A stretch of DNA of 64,000 nt, taken from positions 16,168,622 to 16,232,621 of the forward strand of contig NC_133123.1 in NCBI RefSeq assembly GCF_033568475.1. The letters run 5' to 3'. Shown piece by piece: positions 1 through 11,596 of the stretch (the first letter of the stretch is position 1; the number at the start of each line of letters is the position of its first letter). The notes below the pieces were generated by a model. It searched no databases and was not told the origin of the DNA. It saw only the letters and a list, made by a program, of their open reading frames with translations. The translations under genes and the position numbers were made by a program. The DNA comes from Henckelia pumila. Lineage: Eukaryota; Streptophyta; Magnoliopsida; Lamiales; Gesneriaceae.

Positions 1-738
1 ATCCAGGTTCTCGAGGATCTTCTGAGAGCTTGTGTCATCGACTTCCGAGGATCTTGGGAGACTAGACTGCCATTAGTGGAGTTTACCTATAACAACAGCT
101 TTCAGTCGTCTATAGGTATGGCTCCTTATGCAGCACTTTATGGGAGGAGATGCAGATCTCCGGTGCATTGGGATGAGGTTGGTGAGAGGATTTTGTTGGG
201 TCCAGAGATTGTGCAGCAGACAGCTGACATCATGACGCAGATTCGAGAGAGGATGAAGACTGCGCAGAGTCGGCAGAAGAGTTATGCGGATGCCAGACGG
301 CGCGATTTGGAGTTCGCGGTAGGTGATCACGTATTCTTGAAGGTGTCACCTATGAAGGGAGTAGCGCGTTTTGGACGGAGGGGCAAGCTTAATCCGAGAT
401 ATATAGGGCCATTCGAGATCTTGGAGCGAGTTGGCACGTTGGCCTATCGTTTAGCTCTACCTCCAGGGCTAGCGGCAGTGCACAATGTTTTCCATGTATC
501 CATGCTTCGGAGATATGTCTCCAACCCGTCGCATGTGTTGGATTTCGAGCCCTTACAGTTGCCACCAGATCTTGTATACGAGGAGAGACCAGTGCGGATC
601 TTGGCTAGAGAGGAGCGGAGGCTTAGGACGCGGGTCATACCGATGGTCAGAGTCCAGTGGCTGAATCACTCGGAGGAGGAAGCTACTTGGGAGACCGAGG
701 AGGATATGAGGACTCGCTACCCGGAGTTGTTCGGGTAA
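1..738 (+). CDS. Ty3 chromovirus polyprotein, C-terminal end (integrase C-terminus plus chromodomain-like tail)
   Basis: The frame is open from base 1, so this is the 3' end of a polyprotein that begins left of the window; the first in-window GTG/ATG is not a real start. The visible part covers the end of the integrase core (NNSFQSSIGMAPYAALYGRR), the C-terminal integrase module (GDHVFLKVSPMKG, then GKLNPRYIGPFEI and VFHVSMLRRY), and a chromodomain-like tail (VQWLNHSEEEATWE) ending in RYPELFG. This order is characteristic of plant chromoviruses of the Tekay/Del type, in which integrase directs cDNA insertion and the chromodomain biases targeting. No stop or frameshift is seen in the 245 visible codons, so the insertion is probably young. 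It is followed by a polypurine tract and an LTR. Family assignment is from motif recognition; lineage within chromoviruses is inferred. Confidence 0.93.
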   Translation: MQVLEDLLRACVIDFRGSWETRLPLVEFTYNNSFQSSIGMAPYAALYGRRCRSPVHWDEVGERILLGPEIVQQTADIMTQIRERMKTAQSRQKSYADARRRDLEFAVGDHVFLKVSPMKGVARFGRRGKLNPRYIGPFEILERVGTLAYRLALPPGLAAVHNVFHVSMLRRYVSNPSHVLDFEPLQLPPDLVYEERPVRILAREERRLRTRVIPMVRVQWLNHSEEEATWETEEDMRTRYPELFG

Positions 739-768
739 GTACTTTAATTTCGAGGACGAAATTCAATT

Positions 769-783
769 TAAGGGGGGGAGAAT
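769..783 (+). other. Polypurine tract of the Ty3 element
   Basis: A purine run with seven consecutive G lies 30 bases after the polyprotein stop and directly before the TGTAACACCC start of the LTR. This is where plus-strand DNA synthesis is primed in LTR retrotransposons, and its position fixes the 5' boundary of the LTR. Confidence 0.85.
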
Positions 784-3422
784 TGTAACACCCGGTATTT
801 TTAATTACATAAATCCGCCTGCATAATTAGGATATTTAATTATTTAAATTTATGATTTATGGGTTAAATAATTATGTGAATTATTTATGCATGATTTAAT
901 TTATTTTTTTAGCATTTAACCCATAATTAGTGGTTTTTATGATTTTTAGTATTTTTATTAGTTAATCGCGTAGACGGGACCGTGGACGGACGAGATGACA
1001 ACTTTCTAGCCAAATTATTTTATGAGCCTTTTTGGAGCCTTAAAATATTATTTTGAGTTTTATTATCTCAAAATTTTAAGTATTTAATTTTATTTAATTT
1101 TAGGGGTCATTTTTATCCAAAATTAGTCAAAATATTGACTTTTTAGTATTTTTAAAATTCCCCTAAATTATTATTTCGAGATTTTATTTAGGTGATCAGA
1201 TTTTTTTTAAAATGTTTATTTAAGAGTTAAGTTGTATTTTAATTATTTTAAAACCTTTTTATTTAAATAGTTAACCTATATTTTAATTAACCCTAAAATT
1301 AAACTTATTCTACCAAAAACCCTACCTTAGCCGATTGTTTTCTTCTTCCCACTAGCATCAGCCGTCACCTCCATCTTCTTCCTCACTGAACCAACCTTCA
1401 AGGAGAATCCATAGCCATTTTCGAAGGTTCCAAGCAAGCCATCGTCGTCCCGGCGTCCCGAAGTCCGTCCTACGTGTGTTAAATCCTTATCTTCGGTGGA
1501 AGGCATGTTCTTTTCTTATTTTTTTTGCTATATCAGTATATATATCATGTATATTACAGTAGACATCCGAATCTTTTAAGGACTTTTCAGAAAATCGTTT
1601 GAAGTTTGTTGTTGGTGCATTACCTTCGAATTTCATGGCATGTTCACGTTTTTTTTTCTATCCATGCATGGTTCGGCTGATGGCTAGGCTTCCGGGGGTG
1701 TGGGAACGTGGTCTGGGCTCGAGTGGCTCGAGTGGTTCGAGCCAAACGAGCCCAGGTGGTCACCTTGTTCAGCAATGGGTTCGGCCGAGTAGCAGTTTAG
1801 GGTTCTAGGTTTGGAGGCATCGGGTTCAACGTGGGGGCAGCATGGGGTTCGGACCAGGGGGTGGTTCGAACCGGCAGGACCCTGGGGAGGTCCTGCCGGC
1901 GGGGCTCCGGCCACGGCGGCCGGAGCTGGGCTGCAGCAGGCCGGGAAGGCCTGCTGCTCAAGCTTCGGCGGCCGAAGGAGTAGGAAAGCTAGGGTTCGGG
2001 TCTAGGGTTTCTGATGGGTCCGGGTCGGGTCTTGGGTCCGGGTCGGGTCTAAAATAATATGGGTTAAGTTAAGTGGGTCCGGGTCCGGGTTATTTTAGTT
2101 GGGCTCGGGTATTTTTTATTTTTAAGTTTTAAGTTAATTAGGAATTAAATGGGCTAATTAAATTCCCAAAAATTTAATTAGTACCATTTAATTTATTTGG
2201 AGTCCATTAAATTATTTTGGGTTATTTTATCTATTTTTGGGCTTTCAATAATTTTTATTTAAATTTTTAAGTTGGCCAGAAATTTTTATGGGCTTGGGAG
2301 CCCATGAAAGTTATTGGGCTTTTGGGCCCATTGGGCCAGGGATAGTGTTATTGGGCCTAAGCTAGTGTTAATGGGCCAAGTTTTAAGTTAATGGGCTTGA
2401 GTGTAGGGCCAGCAGTCCAGAACCATCCATGAGAAAATTGCATGTGTCCTGATTATATATTTAATTATTTTTATGCATTTAAGTTATTTTAATATTTATA
2501 TGTTAGTAAGAAAATTAAATTAAATATATATGAAGGACACACAATTTATTTAAGTACATGCATTCATGAAATCAATTTTTATGCTATGATTTAATTTTTA
2601 TGGTTGAGCAAATAAAATATTTTAGGTGGAAATTGAAGTAGTGTGGCCATTTATGTATGGGCAGTTTCTGCCATTTATGTATGGGCAGTTTTCTGCCATT
2701 TATGTATGGGTGGTTCGCCACCAGCCTCGTACGATGGTTTCTTAGACTGATCAGTCGCACTATGGGTCACACTTACGGATAGGACCACTCGATGTTCAGA
2801 AAATAAATGCTCAACAACTTATGTATGTATGATATTATGTATGTTATGTATGTTTATTTATGTAATTTACGTTATGTAATTTTTAAGCATGCTCATTCAT
2901 GTATATGTATGTATTAGTATTAAATTGATTTAAATTATTTTAAACCCTTGTTAGTATGCATGTTGGGCCTCTAGGCTCACTACACTGATATGGTGCAGGT
3001 GAGTACGTAGAGGAACAGGTTACTCCTACCGGTGGTGAGGATGTATGAGCCGTGCTGCAGTAGCCCCGTGACCGTGACAGCTTCTGAGTCACCGTACTGA
3101 TGTCTTATGAAACATTTTTATATTTTTAAGGGTTGAGGTGTTGGAATATTTTATTAAATATTTTTAGTGCATGCACATTTTTATTTATTTTATTTATGCA
3201 GTATATTTTTAATTCTAGGGTTGACTCAGATGTTTAATTATTTCAAAGAATGCATTTTTCTTAAGTATTTAATTGTTTATTTATTTAATCATGTATTTAT
3301 TTTAAATATTTTATTCTGTGCATATATGTATGGGCATATATGTACATATATTTATTTAGTAGTATAAAAAAAAAAAAAAAAAATTCCGCATATTTATTTA
3401 TTAGAGAGTTAGGGTCGTTTCA
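784..3422 (+). mobile_element. 3' LTR of the Ty3 chromovirus (about 2.6 kb)
   Basis: The LTR starts TGTAACACCCGG immediately after the polypurine tract and ends GGGTCGTTTCA, giving the usual TG...CA termini; GTAAC follows and would be the 5-bp target duplication, but the 5' LTR is outside the window so this cannot be tested. A 2.6-kb LTR fits Tekay/Del chromoviruses, which have long LTRs. Inside are a GC-rich island (about 1680-2060) with a row of perfect stem-loops at 1871-1977, three near-identical 24-bp direct units at about 2648-2715, and a poly(A) run near 3366-3382. Short ORFs in the GC-rich island (1599-2057) look like chance frames and are not annotated. Confidence 0.85.
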
Positions 3423-4446
3423 GTAACTGTTTTGATATTTTTAAGTGAATTTTTAAAATTATCTTCCACCTAATAAAGTAAATTTTAATTAAAAAATCAA
3501 ATCTGTTGATTTTCAGATTTTGAAAAGTAACTATCACTATGTGTTTAACTGTTTGAAAATATTTTTTAAAATAAATAATAATAATAATAGCAACTATTTC
3601 ATATATTTTATCTTCTATAGTTTAATAATACTTATATTAATAAACACACACGCAATGTGTGTATAAGTGGCTAGTATAAATAATAAATAAATAAAGTTAT
3701 AAATGAGCCATAAATTACAAAATAGATTTTATGATAATTTTATTTATTTAAAATAACAAATTCAAAATAAACATCGGCCCGACCAGACCACACAGGCCGT
3801 CCGCCATTTCTCCCCGCCACCGAGTCGCCGCCTCCACTTGCCGCTATTCAGTCCCTATTGCCCTCTGTGTTCTTCTCTACTGGTGGTGCGTCTTCTATAC
3901 GTTTTTATTTTTCCTGCAATTCTTCTCCCATTTCAAATGCGGACTCTTAACATCGGAAAGTATGAATTTGTTTGTAAGTTTTTTACGATTCTTTGGTGAA
4001 AATCCAATGCTGGACTCATGCTGTACATTTAGAGGCGCTCATGCTAAGCATTTCACCGTTTAAGCTTTTGAAAATGGACAGCATTAGGTCAAAGTCTGGG
4101 AGCTGTTCAACGTATTCCCCCATCAAGGATAGTCCTTTGGGATTGGATTTTTCTCTTGAGCTTATGGCGTAACGTTCTAATTGTCTGCTTCAGTAACATT
4201 TGGATGTTATCATTTTACATTGTTGATTTGTTTATTCTTGTCCGTGCCAGTTGAATTTTCCCGTGGTCCAATTTTCTTAGTGTTTATCATTTTTTTTATT
4301 TTTTTGCGAATTGTGATACCTTGTATTTATACTGATAAATTTCTTCCTGAATTTAGACACTTTTTTTATACCTGGTCGTAGCCATTTGTAAGATCACAAT
4401 TTGAGAGAGCAATGCTTCATATGGATTGCCATATGCAGATTGAAAA
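3423..4446 (+). promoter_or_regulatory. Upstream region and probable 5' UTR with intron of the SF3A1 copy
   Basis: AT-rich sequence changes at about 3775 into a CT-rich, GC-richer stretch (about 3780-3895) that looks like a first non-coding exon. A pyrimidine-rich region and a CATATGCAG acceptor-like site end at 4440, seven bases before the ATG. A 5' UTR intron between about 3890 and 4440 is therefore likely but unproven. Two (ATA)n/(AT)n-rich tracts near 3570 and 3670 are the only other notable sequence. Confidence 0.4.
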
Positions 4447-6997
4447 ATGCTAGGTTCCTTGCTGATACTGCGCCTTCCAGCACCGCCAGGTGATGGTAAT
4501 CTTGGTCCGACTCCACTTGCTCAAGTGATCCAGGAATCTGAAGATGAGAGAAATGGGCCTACTGAAGACCAAACAAACGCTAACGATAAATCCAGTTCAG
4601 CTCCTCCTTCAGTTGCTACTCACACTAGGACTATAGGAATTATATATCCACCCCATGACATCAGAAACATTGTAGATAAAACTTCCCAGTTTGTGGCAAA
4701 AAACGGACTAAAATTTGAGAAAAGAATCATAGCAAACAATGAAGGGAATGCAAAATTCAACTTTCTACATGCCTCTGATCCTTACCATGCTTACTATCTG
4801 CATCGCCTATCAGAAGCTCGGGCCCAGAATCAAGTTTCTGCCCAGCAGCAGCCTTCCCAGGATGCTCCAGAACCAGGTGCCACCGATCCAGCTGCCGATG
4901 CATGTTATGCTTTGACAAAGCCTGACCCTGCAGCCCAATTTAGTCCTATCCGCAAGGTACTTGAGCCACCAGAAGCAGAGCAGTATACTGTTCGGCTTCC
5001 CGAAGGAATTACAGGAGAGGAACTAGATATAATTAAACTCACTGCTCAGTTTGTGGCCCGAAACGGGAAGTCATTTTTGACTGGTTTGACTAGTCGGGAG
5101 AGCTCTAATCCCCAATTCCATTTCCTGCGACCAACACACAGTATGTTCATGTTCTTTACATCACTGGCTGATGCATATTCAAAGGTACTGATGCCTTTCA
5201 AAGGGTTGACAGATAAGCTCTGAAGGGGTGTTGTGGATATGACGACTGTCCTCGAGCGCTGTTTGCGTCGTCTTGAATGGGAACGGTCACAAGAACAGGC
5301 CAGGCAGAAAGCTGAAGATGAGATAGAGCAGGAGCGACTGCAGATGGCTATGATTGATTGGCATGATTTTGTTGTGGTTGAGACAATTGACTTTGCTGAT
5401 GATGAGGATGAGGATTTACCTCCTCCTATGACACTTGAAGAAGTGATAAGGAGAAGCAAGATGACCACCATGGAAGAAGTGGATATTATTGAGCTTGGCA
5501 AGGAGGTGGAAATGGATATGGATGAAGAAGAGGTCCAACTGGTTGAGGATGGCATGAGGGCTGCTAGTCTTGAAGAGAATGGTGGTTTGAAGAATTGAGA
5601 GACCATGACAACTCCGGAAGAACCTGAACCACCCTTGAGAATTGTGAGAAATTGGAAGCGGCCTGAAGATAGGATCCGAATTGAAAAAGATCCAACTAAA
5701 TACGTTGTCTCACCAATAACTGGAGAGCTCGTTCTCATTAATGAAATGTCTGAGCACATGAGAATTTCTCTCATTGATCCCAAGTATAAGGAGCAGAAGG
5801 ACAGGATGTTTGCTAAAATTAGAGAGACAACTCTCGCAGCAGATGATGAAATTTCTAGGAACATTGTGGGACTAGCAAGAACACGTCCTGATATTTTTGG
5901 TACAACGGAAGAAGAAGTTTCTAATGCCGTCAAGGCTGAGATTGAAAATAAAAATGATGAGCAACCAAAACAGGTCATATGGGATGGACACACGGGAAGT
6001 ATTGGTCGCACAACTACCCAAGTGATGTCTCATATTACTGGTGGGGAGGACCTAAATGAGACTGGGAACAATGATGGTTGGAGTCTTCCAGGTCCAGCAC
6101 CTCCTCCTCCCATGCCTGGTATGCCTTCAGTTCGGCCACTGCTTCCACCTCCAGGCCTTGTCTTGAATATTCCAAGGCCTCCTACCTCAACCCCTTACCC
6201 AATGCCAAGTGGTACTGGGGTAATTGCCCCACCACCACCTAGGCCTCCAGTAGTCAATATTCTTCCTCCTGTTCGACCACCGCCTCCTATTTCTATGCTT
6301 CCTGGGCAACCTCTTATGGCAAATCAGCCATCGTTGCTTCCATCTATGCCCATGACTTCACATAATATTCCAGTTCCACCTCCCCCTGGGTCCCAGTTTA
6401 CGCCGTTGGGTGGTCCCAGGCCTTTAGTTCATATCCCTATGCCCCAACCAGGTATGCCTATGGTTCCTCCGCCACCTATGCTCCCAGGGATGCCTCCACC
6501 ACCTCCGCCCGAGGAAGCTCCCCCACCACTGCCTGATGAACCAGAACCCAAGAGGCAAAGACTTGATGATTCTATGCTTGTTCCTGAAGACCAATTTTTA
6601 GTTAAACATCCGGTACTGAGCCTCTTCTCATCTCTCTGTTGAAGATGTTACATATATCTTTCTGTGTGTGTATATGATGCACTGTATCATTGTCCTTTGA
6701 TAAATTGTATTGCATGGGTGACTGCAGGGTCCTGCTCATATCAGTATCTCTGTTCCAAACGTCGATGAAGCAAATCTCAAGGGGCAAGTGCTGGAGATTA
6801 CGGTGCAATCCTTATCAGATACAGTTGGCAGTTTGAAAGAGAAAATTGCAGGGGACATCCAACTTCCTGCAAACAAACAAAAGCTGAGTGGGAAGACTGG
6901 TTTCCTGAAGGACAATTTAACACTTGCTTATTACAATATCGGTCCTGGAGACTCGCTATCTCTATCTCTTAGAGAACGTGGTGGTAGGAAGAGATGA
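4447..6997 (+). pseudogene. SF3A1: Splicing factor 3A subunit 1 (U2 snRNP; SF3A120/Prp21 type) with two in-frame TGA codons
   Basis: SF3A1 is a core U2 snRNP protein needed for pre-spliceosome assembly in the nucleus. Two exons are visible, 4447-6612 and 6728-6997, joined by a 115-bp GT...AG intron that keeps frame (Pro/Gly). Domains in order: an N-terminus like plant SF3A1 (MLGS, PAPPGDGNLGP), SURP1 at about residues 75-118, SURP2 at about 196-246 (LTAQFVARNGKSF), an acidic segment (FADDEDEDLPPP), the conserved middle (NWKRPEDRI, ISPITGE-like, KQVIWDGHTGSIGR), a long Pro/Met-rich linker, and a C-terminal ubiquitin-like domain ending RERGGRKR. Total frame is about 811 codons, close to the family's usual ~785 residues. 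The reading frame is interrupted by TGA at 5221-5223 (codon 259) and 5596-5598 (codon 384); both flanks continue in the same frame and no intron can remove them. Retention of an intron argues against a processed copy. Recent pseudogene, or sequencing error, are the alternatives. Confidence 0.88.
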
Positions 6998-8337
6998 ACA
7001 TTGTACTGTGTAACCAAGGTTCATTAGAACTTCGGGATTGCAATATATTATTAAATATTATTTGGCACAATGTCCTGATTTTTCCTTTTTTCATTTTAGA
7101 TATTGCACTTGTCCTCTACCTCTGATGTATTTGATTTTTATCTTATTATATCATATCTACTGCAGATCTGCCATCTTGGTACTGGTCACATGGGGTTACA
7201 GGAGTTTTCTAGCTATATGTTAGAAGCATTGTTCTTTTGAAGTTATCTTGCATCATTTACATTTCTGTTTTTTATATAATGGCACAGTCCTGCTTCACAA
7301 CAGTTCAATTTGTATTGATTTTGAGCTCGTTTTTAGTTATCCTGCAGTGTTTGCAGTTTGCACTCTGACATGCCTTCATTTTCTGTTCATATATACTCGT
7401 GGATCAATTACAGGCGGTCCTCTGGTGAATCTGTTCTTCTAAAACTTTAATTTCACTCTCTCCTGATCCTTGTTTTGTCAATCCATCTTACATAACCACG
7501 GTGTAAGAACTAAGAAGAATGCATCTTATGTCAGTTTCATTTAACTTCTAATAACACATATCAGTATTAGCTGTGGCTGTGAGTCTTTGAGATTTTCTGA
7601 TACCTTTTGTTCATGCAGCAGCAGTGGTCCTAATCAGGTCTCGAATTGTGGTACTAATTAAGTGTTCTCTTAATTACTGCTCGACCAGTGGAATCAGATG
7701 GTTGTTTCATGGAGGAAACCAAAATAATGTAGTTTTTGTTGCACCATTTCCTCTTTCTTGGAGTCGCACTCATTTCAGATGCCATAAAACTCTTCTGAGG
7801 AAGCCATCTTTCCTTTGATGAACTGGCGGGGATGGTAAATATTAGTTTTTTGACTTGCGGCGCTTGTACTTGATGGAACTAGCTATGAGAAAGCTTACAG
7901 TCTTGTGTTCTATGTTATAATACCTACACGAATGGTGAATATTTTTCTTTTATACAGGTGAATGGCGTGAATATGTAATCATGTACACAAGTGAATTATA
8001 TATACTTTTTACTGTCAAATATTGGTCTATTGCTTCCATTAGTATGAAATGAAACAAAATTTGGAAATGAGATCCGAAATGTGATGTTTGACGCGGTTTA
8101 AAATGTTTTAGCACCTTACAGCTTGAGTGGTATTTGTGCTGTAGTGTGTGCAAGTGAAAGAAGTTGGAATATAACCTTTTTTTTAAAAATAATAATAATA
8201 ATAATAATTACAATTTATGAATTATGATAGTTCTTTTGCGATGCAATGTCACTCATTATTTATTTGTTTTTGTTTCAAATCTCATTAGGTCTTGGCCGAC
8301 TTCTCTGTGACGAGAGTTATCCATTACAATTGGTAGA
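6998..8337. other. SF3A1 3' UTR and unassigned sequence
   Basis: The first few hundred bases after the stop are T-rich and probably 3' UTR. Beyond that only short chance ORFs are present (for example at 7248, 7624 and, on minus, 7950) with no recognisable protein similarity. A short (AAT)n run lies near 8190-8208. No gene is supported. Confidence 0.4.
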
Positions 8338-8450
8338 GGAAGTGTATTCAAACTAGACTTTTAAAGATTTTTATGGACTTTAAAAGTCTAGTGGTATTCA
8401 ATCTCTACTTTTGTATACTCCATAAAAGTAGATTGGTATTCAACATAAAT

Positions 8451-8511
8451 TTTCATAGAGTTTTAAAAAGTCAAGTGGTATTCAATCTTGACTTTTTAAA
8501 ACTCTATGAAA
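8451..8511. repeat. Perfect 25-bp inverted repeat in the Harbinger left subterminal region
   Basis: Arms 8451-8475 (TTTCATAGAGTTTT...) and 8487-8511 are perfectly complementary around an 11-base spacer. The spacer carries the GGTATTCAAT motif that recurs three times between 8390 and 8490. Likely part of the transposase-binding subterminal repeat structure. Confidence 0.75.
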
Positions 8512-9934
8512 GTCAAGTGATATTGAAAAGTTATATAGATTTTCAATGACTTTTACCAAAATCAAAATGTACAAATATTCAAGCACTAGGTACCATTAAA
8601 AAAAGTCTAGAATTTTCTACTCATCACACCAAAGATTTTGATCGATTTTTCAAAAAACGTTTAGGGTTCTATAGGGTTCTCTTCTTGCCATCTTCTTCTC
8701 TCCGTCGTTCCTGTCTTCTTCCATCCAAAGGTATGAACAAATTCTTTCTCCTTTAAACACTCATCGTCAAAGTAGTGTTCAATTCCAGACACCTCCGTCA
8801 CCCCCGTTCGGCGCTCCCCCACCAGTTAGGTAGATGGGTGGGGTTGTGTTTGTTCAAGCAAAGCTTATGTTAAGTTTTTCCTTCGATGAAATATTATATA
8901 CTATTGTGTGATAGATTTTGAGTATTTCAATCGATGCCAACACTGCATTATTTGAAGTTATGCATGAACTTTCATGACTTGTTAAATTGTTAGATATTCA
9001 GTTTTCTAGACATTCATTGCAATATCACGGGATCCATGGTTAATTTTTATTTTTGTGCAAGAAGGGAACAAATTTCTGGACATTTATTTTTATTTTTGTG
9101 CAAGAAGGGAACAAATTTGCAATATCATGGGATCCATGGATTTCAAATAAGTAAGGGTTTGAAAGTGTCTTCTTATAATTTTACCATGTCAGTTCGTACA
9201 AACCCATCTACTGTGCATTCTATGCATCTGACTTGTTCATGAATTGAATTCTCCTTTAAACACTCATCGTCAATCTTCTTCTCTCCGTCGTTACTTTTTT
9301 TTTTTTTTAAATGTTCGTTACTTTTTGTAAATCGTTGTTTGTGATATTATTTAATTTTCAGTGCATCCAAGTAAAATCAAACGAAAACATGTTTCGTTTA
9401 ATTAACAAGTGCATCCAAGTTAATTTTTGAAATTAATTTTTTAAAATTTCAAAACTATATTTTATCGGGTTATTTTTATGAATATAACCCCTACAGTAAT
9501 TAGTGTCCTCATTCCAAAAAACATGTTTCATTTAATTAACAAGTGCATCCAATAAACATGTTTGATTATTTTTATGGAATGTGTGTTGATTCATGCAATA
9601 TACCACTGTATAGAATAATTAATATTTTAATAATGTTTGAATGTTTTAAAATTTCACAACTATATTTTATTGGGTTATTTTTATGAATATAACTCCTACA
9701 GTTGTAGACATACTTTGTTCTTGGTTGGCATTTGTTTCGTATCAAGAATTAATTTTCGTTTAATTATTCTTTAATTCTTAACATTTTGGAAGCATTCCCA
9801 CTGCTCTACGCATTGCTTGTGCTGCTCTTTGTGTTTCTCTTCTTGAAGATTTTGGAATTTGCATGATTCCCACAACTATATTTTATTGGGTTCTTTGAAT
9901 ATTTTTTAGATCGAGATATTTTCTATCGTAGAAA

Positions 9935-10945
9935 ATGGGAGATTCACAAGCCAAGTATAATTTGTGGACGACTGAAGAGAGTAATGATTTGCTTAAAATC
10001 ATGGTTGATGTTGCTATGCGAGGGTGGCGTGATAAGAACGGGATGTTGAACAAACGAACAGTGGAAAAAAAATATACTTCCTGCTCTTAAGGAAAAATAG
10101 GGTGTGAAAAAACTTTTGCACAGTATCAAAGCCGTTTGAAGTGGTTCAAACAATGATACAGTAACTATTCTAAGCTTATTCGTCACAATTCTGGATTTGG
10201 ATGGGATCCTGTGACAAAGAAATTCACGGCTAGCGATGAAGTATGGGATGATTATTTTAAGGTGAGTATTTCTAGTTAAATAATAAATTTTCATTTGATA
10301 TTATAATTAGAACTATTTTTTAACACTCGTTAATTTTTGTTTTTTCAGTCTCACCCTAGACATGAGTATTATCGGTCCAATACATTTGAAGATTATGAAG
10401 ATTTGAGAATTGCAGTTGGAAATGGAACTGCTATTGGAAAATTTTCAAGTGTTGTAGGAGATGATACTGATGCGACAACATTTGAGACAGAACAACACAG
10501 AGGCACTAGTTTATTAGATGATCTCGTGTTTGATAGTGATAATGGTGCATTCATCCTAAACGATGGACGAGAATCTTCATATCAGCCTACATTTGTTGAG
10601 GACGTTACTTCGTCATTGCCTTCTCAACCAATGAGCTCAGAGGTTCCTCCAGCAAGCAAAAAACGAGACAGAACTGATTTTGAATTAAAATCTAGAACGT
10701 CAAAGAATATTGATCCTGATGTTATGCAGAAGCTTTCTTGCAACCTTGAAAAGGCTGCTTCTAAGATTGAATCAATTTGTGCTGTAGATGATAATTGTTG
10801 GGATGCAATTAAGGAAGTCCCAGATTTGGATAATCGCACTCGATTCATAGTACTTGATTTGCTTAATAACAGAGGAAAGAAGATTGCTTTCTTGAAAATG
10901 ACAATTGAAGAATGTTTGGAGTGGAAAAAGTATAAATTGGAGTGA
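9935..10945 (+). pseudogene. Harbinger Myb/SANT-like DNA-binding protein (ORF1), broken
   Basis: Exon 1 starts at ATG 9935 with a Myb/SANT-like segment (WTTEESNDLLKIMVDVAMRG, later HNSGFGWDPVTKKF) and ends at a GT donor at 10262; exon 2 begins after the AG at 10348 and runs to the stop at 10945. Exon 2 is open for about 199 codons (HPRHEYYRSNTFEDYEDL near its start, ECLEWKKYK near its end). Exon 1 carries an extra base in an A-run near 10075 that shifts the frame, plus in-frame TAG (about 10098) and TGA (about 10155) once the original frame is followed. This protein class pairs with the Harbinger transposase and helps it bind the element ends. The domain call is from motif recognition. Confidence 0.8.
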
Positions 10946-11203
10946 TCGAATGCTTTTGGGGGAGGGGGGAGCATAATTTAATAATAAACACTACCGAGTT
11001 TGAATTTTTTTTTCTCAAAATGGTTTGGATTGTTTTCTTAGTTATTGATCTAGTAGATCATGATTTTGATATTTTGACTTGTTTATATAATTTTGGATTG
11101 TTTATCGAACAAATTTTATTTGATATGCATGTGGATTTTTTTTCATGAATTCATGGAGCTTTTTTTATTTAATCATTTGTTTTATGCCAGGAAGTTTATT
11201 TAA

Positions 11204-11596
11204 ATGTCAAATATCAATACACATGACGCAAATAAAGAGATGAAAGAAGACAAATCAGAAGAAGAACTACATGAATCCATTGAGTGTTTGTTAACGCACA
11301 TTTTCAAAATATTTTCTGTGTTAAATGATTATAGGACTAGCATGTGTCACGAACGTATCCAACAACCATTAACTAGAAGACCAATAACTGCAAGTGGATA
11401 CGATTATATTCATAGAGTATTAAAAGAAGATCCAACAAACTTTAGAGAAATATATAGGATGTACTCCGATGTTTTTTTAAAGTTGTGCAACATTCTTAGG
11501 GAGAAAACACACTTACAAGACACACGATATATCTATTTTGAAGAAATGCTTGCAATGTTTTTACTTATTGTTGGTCAAAATAATATTTGGAATTGA
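11204..11596 (+). pseudogene. Harbinger transposase, N-terminal fragment only
   Basis: A 130-residue frame with the N-terminal helical region typical of plant Harbinger transposases: residues such as RRPITASGYDYIHRVLKEDP, then MYSDVFLKLCNILREK and FEEMLAMFLLIVGQN. In intact proteins of about 400 residues the DDE nuclease domain follows; here the frame stops at NNIWN and the sequence goes straight into the right subterminal repeats. The missing part, about 250 to 300 codons, includes every catalytic residue. The gene lies 258 bp after the Myb-like ORF on the same strand, the usual arrangement. Confidence 0.75.

Noticed and set aside
1599-2057. Several 64-76 codon frames in the LTR GC island, on both strands
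   Set aside because: GC-rich sequence gives long chance frames; they overlap each other and the stem-loops, with no known protein type.
5046-6011. 321-codon minus-strand frame inside SF3A1
   Set aside because: It is antisense to conserved SF3A1 coding sequence; Ser/Ile/Leu-rich composition is the mirror of the acidic/Lys-rich sense strand and shows no domain.
8340-8342. TWA target duplication for the first Harbinger element
   Set aside because: TTA follows the right end, but the left side reads GTAGAG with no matching triplet, so the exact ends stay open.
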